Of a stretch of DNA of 6,608 bases, positions 1-5,223 are shown in pieces (the first letter of the stretch is position 1; each line of letters starts with the position of its first letter). The translations under genes and the position numbers were made by a program. The DNA lies in assembly GCA_025455895.1 (NCBI GenBank), contig JALOLQ010000138.1:1-6608 (forward strand), given 5' to 3'. Origin of the DNA: Solirubrobacteraceae bacterium (GTDB lineage: Bacteria > Actinomycetota > Thermoleophilia > Solirubrobacterales > Solirubrobacteraceae). The notes beneath the pieces are model-generated. The model had not been told where the DNA came from, did no database searches, and saw only the letters and a list, made by a program, of their open reading frames with translations.

Positions 1-28
1 TCTAGTGCTACCACTACACCACGCCCGC
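1..28 (-). tRNA. tRNA, 5' part only, probably tRNA-Gly (truncated by window edge)
   Basis: Read on the minus strand, the acceptor 5' strand is GCGGGCG (28 to 22), followed by T8 and G9, a D-stem GTGT/GCAC (19-16 and 8-5) closing the loop AGTGGTA with conserved A14, G18-G19 and A21, then position 26 and the first three bases of the anticodon stem. The anticodon lies outside the window, so the amino acid is inferred: this acceptor and short D-loop are typical of bacterial tRNA-Gly. The gene lies 20 bp beyond the stop codon of the SDR gene on the same strand. Confidence 0.82.
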
Positions 29-38
29 GGGTCCCGCG

Positions 39-44
39 AGCATA
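39..44 (-). promoter_or_regulatory. candidate -10 box for the tRNA at 1-28
   Basis: TATGCT (TANNNT form) on the minus strand ends 10 nt before the mature tRNA 5' end, which would give a leader of only a few bases. It sits in the short gap after the SDR stop codon. I see no convincing -35 hexamer. Read-through from the upstream operon is the alternative. Confidence 0.35.
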
Positions 45-48
45 GCTC

Positions 49-879
49 TCAGGCGCGGCGTTCCTCGGTCGGCACGACGCCCTCCTCGTCGACCATGTAC
101 TCGCGCGGCCACGGGCCCTCCCAGACGTCGAGGGCGCCGTCGAGCGTGACGACCGAGCCGCTGAGGTCGCGGCCGAGCGGCGAGGCGAGCAGCGCGATGA
201 GCCAGGCGAACTCGTCCATCGTCCCGAGGCGCTGGAGCGGGACGGTCGCCGCCGCGCCGCGCCAGATGATCTCCGGGTACTTGCGCAGCGATTCGGTGTC
301 GAAGCGGCCGATCGCGGCGGCGGCGACGGCGATCCCGCGCGAGGCCCAGGCGGCGGCCTGCTCGCGCGTCAGCTGCTCCACCGCGGCGCGGGCGGCGCCG
401 GTGTGCGCCAGCCCCGGGTAGCCGCGGTGCGGGCTGACCGTGACGTTCACCATGGCGCCGCCGTCCGCGCCGAACGCGTGCTCGGCCGCCGCCGCGGTCA
501 TCGTGCGCGTGCCCTCGACGTTGAGCCGCCACACGGCGCGCCAGCCCTTCGCGGTGATGTCCTCCGCGGGGACGAAGTACTGCCCGCCGGCGTTGTTGAC
601 GAGCACGTCGAGCCGGCCGTGGTCGGCGAGCACGCGCTCGACGATCGCCGCAGCGCCGGCCGGCTCGCGGATGTCGCCCGGGGCGATCGTGCAGCGCTCC
701 CCCACGCGCGGCGCGGCCTCGGCGAGCACCTCCTCGCGACGCCCGGCGATCGCCACCGCCGCCCCGCAGCGGTGCAGCTCCTGCGCGGCGTGCCGGCCGA
801 GGTTCGTGCCGCCGCCGGTGACGAGGACGACCCGCCCGGCGAGCACGCCGGGGGCGAAGATCTCGCTCGGCGCGGGCAC
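49..879 (-). CDS. SDR family oxidoreductase, 2,4-dienoyl-CoA reductase / AtuG-like subgroup
   Basis: A 276-residue Rossmann-fold oxidoreductase, full length for a single-domain SDR. The nucleotide-binding motif TGGGTNLG is at residues 21-28, and arginines 47-48 after the second strand favour NADP(H). D69 sits at the usual adenine-contact position, NNAGG is at 95-99 and the structural Asn is N120. The usual catalytic YxxxK is absent: the equivalent stretch reads H159-T-G-A-A-R164, so Tyr is Thr and Lys is Arg. An AHxGxA(K/R)A arrangement is known from peroxisomal 2,4-dienoyl-CoA reductases and from bacterial proteins annotated as citronellol/citronellal (AtuG-type) dehydrogenases. A cytosolic enoyl- or dienoyl-CoA reduction is therefore the best guess; the substrate is unknown. 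The start is GTG at 879, chosen because the residues before the Rossmann motif match the family N-terminus. It follows the upstream gene after 9 bp and is probably translated from the same mRNA. Confidence 0.9.
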   Translation of the reverse strand: MPAPSEIFAPGVLAGRVVLVTGGGTNLGRHAAQELHRCGAAVAIAGRREEVLAEAAPRVGERCTIAPGDIREPAGAAAIVERVLADHGRLDVLVNNAGGQYFVPAEDITAKGWRAVWRLNVEGTRTMTAAAAEHAFGADGGAMVNVTVSPHRGYPGLAHTGAARAAVEQLTREQAAAWASRGIAVAAAAIGRFDTESLRKYPEIIWRGAAATVPLQRLGTMDEFAWLIALLASPLGRDLSGSVVTLDGALDVWEGPWPREYMVDEEGVVPTEERRA

Positions 880-888
880 CTGCCGGGG

Positions 889-1302
889 TCAGACGGTCTG
901 CGTCTGGCGCACGCGCTCGGCGAGGTACTGGATCAGGCCCCAGCCGACCGCGGGGTTCGACTCCACCAGCGGGCGGAAGACCCAGATCGGCAGCGACCAC
1001 GCGAGCACCTCGCTCTCGGCGCGGATCGTCGCCGCGCGGCGCGCGTGCGCCTCCACGAGCGAGAGCTCGCCGAAGAACCCGCCGGCGCCGATGCGGCCGG
1101 CCTCCTCGTTGTCGATCGCCACCGAGACCTCGCCCTGCTCGATGAGGAAGAAGCTCTTGCCGTCCTGGCCCTGGGCGAGGATCAGCTCCTCGGGCGCGTA
1201 GCGGCGCTCGACGAACTCGGTCGCCAGGCGCCCGGCGGCGTCGTCGTCGAGCTCGGCGAAGAACGGGACGCCGCGGATCAGGTCGGCATTCGGCTGGGAC
1301 AT
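889..1302 (-). CDS. stand-alone cyclic nucleotide-binding domain protein (Crp-like sensor domain, no HTH)
   Basis: A 137-residue protein consisting of one cNMP-binding domain. The phosphate-binding cassette is intact: F77-G78-E79-L80-S81-L82 followed by R89-A-A-T. In this fold the Glu contacts the ribose 2'-OH and the Arg the cyclic phosphate, so ligand binding looks possible. The N-terminal helix and beta-roll (FFAELDDDAAGRLA, then FFLIEQGEVSVAI at 51-63) are typical. Residues after about 105 form only a helical tail, with no winged-helix domain, so it is not a Crp/Fnr transcription factor by itself. It may act through a protein partner. The ATG at 1302 is preceded by AGGA about 8 nt upstream. 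It sits between a secreted protein (34 bp upstream) and the SDR (9 bp downstream), probably in one operon. The ligand (cAMP, cGMP or other) cannot be told from sequence. Confidence 0.9.
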   Translation of the reverse strand: MSQPNADLIRGVPFFAELDDDAAGRLATEFVERRYAPEELILAQGQDGKSFFLIEQGEVSVAIDNEEAGRIGAGGFFGELSLVEAHARRAATIRAESEVLAWSLPIWVFRPLVESNPAVGWGLIQYLAERVRQTQTV

Positions 1303-1336
1303 GACGGCGATCCTACGCCAGCCGCCCGGCGGCGCG

Positions 1337-2140
1337 CTACTTCCGGCAGGGCACCGAGACGTCCACCGACTGGCTGCTGTCGATCGAGCGGTCGAGCGGG
1401 ATCATCGTCGTGTAGTCCGCCGTGAAGCGGCCCTGCCACGCGCCGCCGGCCGGGCAGCCGATCGTCGCGATGTACGGGATCCGCTGGCCCTTGCGCTTGA
1501 CGTACTTCCCGCCCTTCTTCAGGTACTGCTGCGGGACGGTGAGCTTCAGGTCCTTGACGGCCGCGAGCACGCCCGGCGCCGGGGAGATCAGGTTGTCGTT
1601 CAGCGTGAAGTCGAGCTGGTAGCCGAACACCGGGTCGCCGCTGAGCTTCTTGACGGTCACGACGACGGTCTCGTGGATCTCCACGGGCGCCCCCGGGACG
1701 TGGTCGAGGAGCACCACGATGCCCTTGCCGCCCTTGAGGTTGAACGCCTGGAGGGTGAGCTTCTCGTCGAGACCGAGGCCGATGCCGTTCGCCGTGCCGG
1801 TGCCGACCTTCGAGCCGGCCGGACACTGCTTCGCGGCGCGGAACACCTGGATCGGGTCGCAGGAGGGGAACTGCTTCATGTTGTGGACCCCCTCCTTCGG
1901 CAGCAGGATGCGCCCGTTGACCATGCCGAACTGGGTGCCCGCGTCGATGTCGCGCTGGACGTCGTCGAAGTAGCCGCGCACGGTCAGCGAGATCGCCTGC
2001 GGCTTGGCCTTCGTGCCCGCCTTGTTCGGCTTGACCTCGGCGCTGGCCTTCTGGACCGAGGTGATCGCGGCCTGGGCGCTCGCGGGCAGCGCGGCGAGCA
2101 GGCAGGCGGCGGTGAGCAGGCAGGCGGTCCTTCGCAGCAT
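1337..2140 (-). CDS. secreted four-cysteine protein of unknown function (paralogue of the gene at 4050-4937)
   Basis: 267 residues with a clear Sec signal peptide: MLRR, a hydrophobic core, then A-S-A-Q-A with likely cleavage after residue 24. The mature part is beta-rich by eye and has exactly four cysteines, C94, C106, C229 and C265, suggesting two disulphides outside the cytoplasm. Recognisable segments are a LLPxxGV stretch (79-85) before C94, CPAGSKVGTGTA starting at C106, FGYQL (172-176), a Lys-rich stretch (208-219), and FTADYT (239-244) between the third and fourth cysteines. The same order of segments and cysteines recurs in the protein at 4050-4937. I recall hypothetical proteins with CPxGSxVGxGTA motifs from Thermoleophilia, but I know no function. 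The ATG at 2140 has a strong Shine-Dalgarno, GGAGG, 8 nt upstream, which fixes the start. It is the first gene of the minus-strand cluster and follows tRNA-Trp by 133 bp. Confidence 0.85.
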   Translation of the reverse strand: MLRRTACLLTAACLLAALPASAQAAITSVQKASAEVKPNKAGTKAKPQAISLTVRGYFDDVQRDIDAGTQFGMVNGRILLPKEGVHNMKQFPSCDPIQVFRAAKQCPAGSKVGTGTANGIGLGLDEKLTLQAFNLKGGKGIVVLLDHVPGAPVEIHETVVVTVKKLSGDPVFGYQLDFTLNDNLISPAPGVLAAVKDLKLTVPQQYLKKGGKYVKRKGQRIPYIATIGCPAGGAWQGRFTADYTTMIPLDRSIDSSQSVDVSVPCRK

Positions 2141-2148
2141 CGGGGAGT

Positions 2149-2153
2149 CCTCC
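2149..2153 (-). promoter_or_regulatory. strong ribosome binding site for the gene at 1337-2140
   Basis: GGAGG on the minus strand with 8 nt to the ATG at 2140. It is the clearest Shine-Dalgarno in the window; most other genes here have weak or no such motif. Confidence 0.75.
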
Positions 2154-2196
2154 GGGGGAACGGGTCGCTCCGCGCGGGCACGCGCGGACCCGGAGA

Positions 2197-2202
2197 ACGC
2201 TA
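2197..2202 (-). promoter_or_regulatory. candidate -10 box for the secreted-protein operon
   Basis: TAGCGT on the minus strand, about 57 nt upstream of the ATG at 2140, would give a 5' leader of about 50 nt containing the GGAGG site. No good -35 hexamer is visible, so support is weak. Read-through from the tRNA-Trp gene upstream is also possible. Confidence 0.28.
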
Positions 2203-2239
2203 CGACGCGCTGGCGCGCTTCTCGTCCGGGGGAAGTACG

Positions 2240-2260
2240 GGCGCGCCTCCGCAGCGCGCC
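2240..2260 (-). terminator. GC hairpin after tRNA-Trp, possible terminator
   Basis: GGCGCGC and GCGCGCC form a perfect 7-bp stem around a 7-nt loop, starting 13 nt after the tRNA-Trp discriminator base in the direction of transcription. No T-run follows, so intrinsic termination is uncertain; the hairpin could equally mark the 3' end for processing. Confidence 0.33.
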
Positions 2261-2273
2261 GCGGCCGGCGGAG

Positions 2274-2344
2274 CGGGGGACCGAGGAGTCGAACCTCGCG
2301 TTGCGGTTTTGGAGACCGCCGTGTTACCGATACACCAGTCCCCC
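2274..2344 (-). tRNA. tRNA-Trp (anticodon CCA)
   Basis: A complete 71-nt cloverleaf on the minus strand. The acceptor is GGGGGAC/GTCCCCC, the D-arm GTGT-ATCGGTA-ACAC, the anticodon arm GCGGT-CTCCAAA-ACCGC with anticodon CCA at 2312-2310, the variable loop has 4 nt, and the T-arm is CGAGG-TTCGACT-CCTCG. The discriminator is G73, as expected for bacterial tRNA-Trp; CCA is not encoded. The anticodon arm is the usual tRNA-Trp arm. Pair 1-72 is G-C instead of the A-U common in bacterial tRNA-Trp, and the D-arm looks like that of tRNA-Gln or tRNA-Gly. Confidence 0.93.
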
Positions 2345-2357
2345 GGGCGGGTGGCGC

Positions 2358-2363
2358 AGGATA
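2358..2363 (-). promoter_or_regulatory. candidate -10 box for tRNA-Trp
   Basis: TATCCT on the minus strand ends 13 nt before the mature tRNA 5' end. Its -35 region would overlap the -10 box proposed for the divergent gene at 2389. No consensus -35 hexamer is visible. Confidence 0.38.
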
Positions 2364-2376
2364 GCCGGGTGGGCTC

Positions 2377-2382
2377 TAGATT
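2377..2382 (+). promoter_or_regulatory. candidate -10 box giving a leaderless mRNA for the gene at 2389
   Basis: TAGATT ends 6 nt before the GTG at 2389, so the expected transcription start coincides with the start codon. No Shine-Dalgarno lies at a usable distance; the nearest G-rich stretch, GGTGGG, is about 15 nt away. Leaderless transcripts with TANNNT at this spacing are common in actinobacteria. Confidence 0.48.
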
Positions 2383-2388
2383 CGTCTC

Positions 2389-3078
2389 GTGCCCGAGCGC
2401 TCCGGATCCCGCTTCAACGTGCGCCTGATCGGCGCCCTCGCCGTGCTCGCGATCGCCGCCGCGGTGGTCGTGCTGCTCGCCCGCGGCGGCGACGAGCCCG
2501 CCGTCGCCGGCACGACCGTCGCCGGCCGCGAGACCCCGCCGCCCTGGAGTGCGGACTACGCCGGCCTCGCCCAGCGCGCCCGCACCCGCGGGATCCCCGA
2601 GCCGGGCAAGGAGACCTTCCACCGGCACGCGCTGCTGCGCATCTACCAGGACGGCCTGCTCGTCCCGCTCGCCGAGTTCCTCGGCCTGGACCGAAAGCGC
2701 AAGGTCTACGCCGGCCTGCACACGCACGACGCGAGCGGCGTCCTGCACCTCGAGGCCGACAAGCCGTTCACGGCGACGCTCGGCGACCTCTTCGCGATGT
2801 GGAACGTCGCCTTCGGGCCGGACCGGATGGGCGCGCTGAAGAACGGGGACGGGCGCGAGCTGCGCGTCTACGTGAACGGGAAGCGGATCGAGGACCCGGC
2901 CGCGCACGTCATCAAGAAGGACGACGTGATCGTCATCGCCTTCGACGACGGCGAGCAGGAGCTCGACCTCACGCCGGACACGACGGCGCTCGAGAAGGCG
3001 AACAAGGGCGGTCCGATGGCCTGCTCGCTCGGCGAGAAGGGCGAGAAGAAGACCTCCTGCATCATCGAGAAGGAGTGA
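2389..3078 (+). CDS. membrane-anchored protein with His-rich HxH / HTHD motifs, function unknown
   Basis: 229 residues. A short basic N-terminus is followed by one transmembrane helix (about 11-31) with no evident cleavage site, so the rest is probably anchored outside the membrane. The extracytoplasmic domain has FHRHALLRIYQDG (77-89), LHTHDASGVLHLE (110-122), LGDLFAMWN (131-139), a beta-like RVYVNGK (159-165) and an acidic stretch near IAFDDGE (183-189). Histidines 78, 80, 111, 113 and 120 plus D114 could form a metal site. I recall HTHDxSGxxHxE followed by LGxFFxxWG in other bacterial and archaeal hypothetical proteins but cannot name the family. Two cysteines (212, 224) lie in a Lys/Glu-rich tail. 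The GTG start fits a leaderless mRNA. The gene diverges from tRNA-Trp, stands alone on its strand, and its last 17 bp overlap the end of the convergent SDR gene. Confidence 0.85.
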   Translation: MPERSGSRFNVRLIGALAVLAIAAAVVVLLARGGDEPAVAGTTVAGRETPPPWSADYAGLAQRARTRGIPEPGKETFHRHALLRIYQDGLLVPLAEFLGLDRKRKVYAGLHTHDASGVLHLEADKPFTATLGDLFAMWNVAFGPDRMGALKNGDGRELRVYVNGKRIEDPAAHVIKKDDVIVIAFDDGEQELDLTPDTTALEKANKGGPMACSLGEKGEKKTSCIIEKE

Positions 3079-4015
3079 CGCCGGGGTCCGGCGCGCTGCG
3101 GTAGAGCGCGTGGAGGACCTCGTTCGCCGTCGCCGGCGAGACGGCGTGGGCGATCTGCGCGGCCGCCCCGACCCGCGGCCCGACATGCTCGGCGCGCGTG
3201 CGCAGCGCCTCGGTGATGAGGCCCGCCGCGCGCTCGGGCGACATCGCCGGCATGCCCTCGTAGGCGTCGGTCGCCTGGCTCATCGGCGTGCGCACGAGCG
3301 GCATGTGGACGATCGTGAAGCGCACGTCGTCGCCGAGGCACTCCGAGGCGACCGAGCGGCTGAACGCCTCGAGCGCGCCCTTCGAGGCGAGGTAGGCCGA
3401 GAACCGCGGCGTGCTCGTGCGGGTGGCCAGCGTGCTGACGTTCACCACGTGGCCGTAGCCGCGCTCGCGCATCCCCGGCAGCACGCCGAGCGTCAGCCGC
3501 ACGGGCGCGAAGTAGTTCAGGCGCATGGTGCGCTCGTAGTCGTGGAAGCGGTCGTAGCTCTCGGCGACGGTGCGGCGGATCGAGCGCGCGGCGTTGTTCA
3601 CGAGCACGTCGACCTCGTGGCCGTCGGCGGCGATCTGCGCGAGCAGGCCGTCGACCGCGTCGAGGTCGTTGAGGTCGAACGGGTAGGCCTGCGCGGCGCC
3701 CCCGGCCCGCTCGATCTCCTGCGTGAGCTCGCCCAGCGCGTCGGCGCCGCGGGCCAGCACGAGCGTCGTCGCGCCGGCGGCGGCGACCTCGAGCGCCGCG
3801 GCGCGCCCGATGCCGTAGGAGGCGCCGGTGATCAGCACCGTGCGCCCGCCGACCGCGTCCTCCAGCGAGCGGCGCGGCAGCAGCGGCGCGCTCGCCCCGG
3901 CGACCCGGGCGACCGAGCGCGCGACCTCGCGCGGGTCGAGCGCGGGGCGCAGGACGTCGGCGGCGAGCAGGGCGCGGCGCGCGGGGCCGGGCAGGGGCAG
4001 GCGCGGCGGAGACAT
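3062..4015 (-). CDS. classical SDR oxidoreductase, fatty acyl-CoA / fatty aldehyde reductase-like
   Basis: 317 residues. An N-terminal extension of about 55 residues, rich in Pro, Arg and Ala, precedes the Rossmann core. TGASYGIG at 63-70 binds the dinucleotide, D114-L115 follows the third strand, NNAAR is at 140-144 and the structural Asn is N167. The catalytic set is complete: S194 (NVST), Y208 and K212 (YLASK). R89 after the second strand favours NADP(H). The extended N-terminus and the core resemble the SDR domain of mycobacterial fatty acyl-CoA reductases and related membrane-associated SDRs, so a lipid aldehyde or acyl substrate is likely, though this rests on resemblance only. ATG at 4015 is used; its Shine-Dalgarno is weak. 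The gene starts 34 bp after the secreted-protein gene and is probably co-transcribed. Its stop codon lies inside the 3' end of the convergent gene. Confidence 0.9.
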   Translation of the reverse strand: MSPPRLPLPGPARRALLAADVLRPALDPREVARSVARVAGASAPLLPRRSLEDAVGGRTVLITGASYGIGRAAALEVAAAGATTLVLARGADALGELTQEIERAGGAAQAYPFDLNDLDAVDGLLAQIAADGHEVDVLVNNAARSIRRTVAESYDRFHDYERTMRLNYFAPVRLTLGVLPGMRERGYGHVVNVSTLATRTSTPRFSAYLASKGALEAFSRSVASECLGDDVRFTIVHMPLVRTPMSQATDAYEGMPAMSPERAAGLITEALRTRAEHVGPRVGAAAQIAHAVSPATANEVLHALYRSAPDPGVTPSR

Positions 4016-4049
4016 CGCTCGATCGTAGGCGCCGGGGCCGCCGCGGTGC

Positions 4050-4937
4050 TCAGCGGCCGAAGCGCGGGCAGGCGGCGCGCACGGTGCGGCTCGCGGTCTG
4101 GCCGGTCTCGTACGTGTAGTCCGCCCGGAACGGCAGCACGCCGCGGCGCGGGCAGTTCGGGAGCGCGGCCCAGAAGACGCGCCGCCCGCCCTCGCGCCGG
4201 CTGGCGCCGGTGGCGCTGACGCGCAGCTCGGTGAGGCTGAAGGTGACGAGCCCGACCCGCTGCTCGGGGAGCACCAGGCGGTACCCGTAGGGCCCGCCGC
4301 CGCGGGCGCCGAACACGTCGACGGTGAAGAGCGGGCGCTGCTCGGGGAGCACGGGGTTGTCGCGCACGGAGGCGACGCGGTCGTCCGGGACGGCCAGCGC
4401 CCCGAGCGCCGCCACGGCGCCCTTGGCGATCGGCCGCGCGAGGAACAGGTGGAAGAGCCCGGGGACCGGATCCTCGAACGACGCGCGCGCGTCGAGCGTC
4501 GCGGTGCCCCGGCCGATCGCCGAGCCCCGGCACGTGCGCACGACGGCCGCGTCGCGCGGCTCGAGGTCCGGCCCGAGCGGGCGGCCGCTCACGACCCGGC
4601 CGAGCAGCGTGCGGTAGTCGGCGCGGTCGCCCTCGATGTCGAGCAGCAGCTCACGCAGCGCGGCGGTGTCGCAGAGGCGTCCGCGGCGCAGGAACGAGCG
4701 CCGGATCGTCACCCCGCGCGGCAGCCGCAGCACGCTGCGCGTGAGCTGCGGCGGCGGCTCGCCGGTCGTGTCGTAGGCGTTGGCCGTGAAGACGACGGAG
4801 AAGCGGCCGTCCGAGCGGACGTCCTTCAACTGGACGCCGAACTCCTGCACGGGCGCAGCGCCCGCCGCGGGGGCGGTGAGGGCGACGAGGACCGTGAGCG
4901 ACGCGAGGGCCGCGAGCATCCGTGCGACGGCGGGCAC
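4050..4937 (-). CDS. secreted four-cysteine protein of unknown function (paralogue of the gene at 1337-2140)
   Basis: 295 residues from the GTG at 4937. The N-terminus, MPAVARM followed by a hydrophobic Ala/Leu core and APAAGAA, is a Sec signal peptide. ATG at 4919 is an alternative start (289 residues) but would drop the only n-region arginine. GGAGG lies just upstream but only 1 nt from the GTG and 19 nt from the ATG, so the start is uncertain. The frame is open farther upstream into the tRNA-Leu gene; those codons are not protein. The mature part has four cysteines, C89, C136, C262 and C290, arranged like those of the protein at 1337-2140. Shared segments are LPxGV before the first, CRGSAIGRGTA at the second, YGYRL, then FRADYT between the third and fourth. 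It has about 35 extra residues between the first two cysteines. It lies 57 bp after tRNA-Leu and 34 bp before the SDR gene. Confidence 0.82.
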   Translation of the reverse strand: MPAVARMLAALASLTVLVALTAPAAGAAPVQEFGVQLKDVRSDGRFSVVFTANAYDTTGEPPPQLTRSVLRLPRGVTIRRSFLRRGRLCDTAALRELLLDIEGDRADYRTLLGRVVSGRPLGPDLEPRDAAVVRTCRGSAIGRGTATLDARASFEDPVPGLFHLFLARPIAKGAVAALGALAVPDDRVASVRDNPVLPEQRPLFTVDVFGARGGGPYGYRLVLPEQRVGLVTFSLTELRVSATGASRREGGRRVFWAALPNCPRRGVLPFRADYTYETGQTASRTVRAACPRFGR

Positions 4938-4948
4938 GCCTCCAGGGT

Positions 4949-4988
4949 GACAGGGCGACGGGCGGGGGCGCGCCGCTGACGACAGGGC
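4949..4988. repeat. short direct repeat in the leader of the gene at 4050-4937
   Basis: GACAGGGC occurs at 4949-4956 and again at 4981-4988, 32 bp apart (about three helical turns), between tRNA-Leu and the secreted-protein start. It could be a binding site, but an 8-bp repeat in GC-rich DNA may be chance. Confidence 0.22.
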
Positions 4989-4994
4989 ATCCGA

Positions 4995-5076
4995 TGCGGG
5001 CGGAGGGACTCGAACCCCCATGGCCAGGGCCACCGGCTCCTAAGGCCGGCGCGTCTACCAGTTCCGCCACGCCCGC
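4995..5076 (-). tRNA. tRNA-Leu (anticodon UAG)
   Basis: An 82-nt class II tRNA on the minus strand. The acceptor is GCGGGCG/CGCCCGC, the D-arm has the Leu-type sequence GCGGAACTGGTAGACGC, the anticodon arm is CCGGC-CTTAGGA-GCCGG with anticodon TAG at 5042-5040, the variable arm is TGGCC-CT-GGCCA, the T-loop is TTCGAGT, and the discriminator is A73. CCA is not encoded. It reads CUA and other CUN codons. Confidence 0.96.
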
Positions 5077-5084
5077 TCCGGGCC

Positions 5085-5090
5085 AGCGTA
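5085..5090 (-). promoter_or_regulatory. candidate -10 box for tRNA-Leu(UAG)
   Basis: TACGCT on the minus strand ends 8 nt before the mature tRNA 5' end, implying almost no leader. No -35 consensus is visible. The downstream secreted-protein gene has no obvious promoter in its 57-bp gap and might be read through from here. Confidence 0.38.
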
Positions 5091-5116
5091 GCCTCGCGCC
5101 CGACGGGGGCGCGCGG

Positions 5117-5122
5117 TAGGCT
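5117..5122 (+). promoter_or_regulatory. candidate -10 box for the membrane-protein gene starting at 5133
   Basis: TAGGCT ends 10 nt before the ATG at 5133, predicting a leader of about 4 nt. No Shine-Dalgarno fits the ATG well, which agrees with a leaderless or nearly leaderless transcript. The spacing supports 5133 as the original start of the gene. Confidence 0.42.
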
Positions 5123-5132
5123 CGCGGGCGCG

Positions 5133-5223
5133 ATGAAGGTCGAGCACAAGGGCGAGGTGGTCATCGAGCACCCGAACCGCGCACCCGAACCGCGCGAAGG
5201 CGTCGAGCAAGACGACCCGCGCC
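5133..5223 (+). other. displaced N-terminal coding segment of the membrane protein (different frame from 5224-5637)
   Basis: ATG at 5133 opens a frame encoding MKVEHKGEVVIEHPNR, a plausible cytoplasmic N-terminus. After a 13-bp tandem duplication (5168-5195) this frame leaves the membrane-protein frame. If one 13-bp copy is removed, the codons continue as NRAKASSKTTRAVVVVLL, straight into the first membrane helix. I therefore read this as the true 5' end of the gene, out of phase by +1 in this sequence. Confidence 0.68.
5168..5195. repeat. 13-bp tandem duplication that shifts the reading frame
   Basis: CACCCGAACCGCG occurs at 5169-5181 and again, identical and adjacent, at 5182-5194; the 13-bp period holds from 5168 to 5195. 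Since 13 is not a multiple of three, the second copy shifts the frame of the gene that begins at 5133. Perfect identity suggests a recent event, slipped-strand replication, or an assembly artefact. Confidence 0.95.

Noticed and set aside
14..1000. 328-residue minus-strand open frame overlapping the SDR and the CNB gene
   Set aside because: It is Arg/Pro/Ala-rich, runs into the tRNA at 1-28, and is out of phase with two clearly homologous genes on the same strand.
1303..1336. Promoter in the 34-bp gap before the CNB gene
   Set aside because: The gap holds an AGGA ribosome-binding motif, and the only TANNNT-like match is too poor and too close to the start codon. Co-transcription with the upstream gene is simpler.
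2200..3186. 328-residue minus-strand open frame opposite the His-rich gene
   Set aside because: It runs through tRNA-Trp, has no recognisable domain, and its composition is that of an antisense frame in GC-rich DNA. The plus-strand frame has a membrane helix and conserved-looking motifs.
3110..4219. Long plus-strand open frames opposite the second SDR and the secreted protein
   Set aside because: They show no motif and a composition of Arg, Ala and Gly typical of antisense frames. The minus-strand genes carry complete SDR and signal-peptide signatures.
4938..5033. N-terminal extension of the secreted protein up to an ATG at 5033
   Set aside because: This stretch runs through the 3' half of tRNA-Leu(UAG), and the signal peptide only begins near 4937.
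5168..5195. Programmed ribosomal frameshift instead of a mutation
   Set aside because: There is no slippery heptamer or evident stimulatory structure at the junction, and the exact 13-bp duplication explains the frame change by itself. I cannot fully exclude it.
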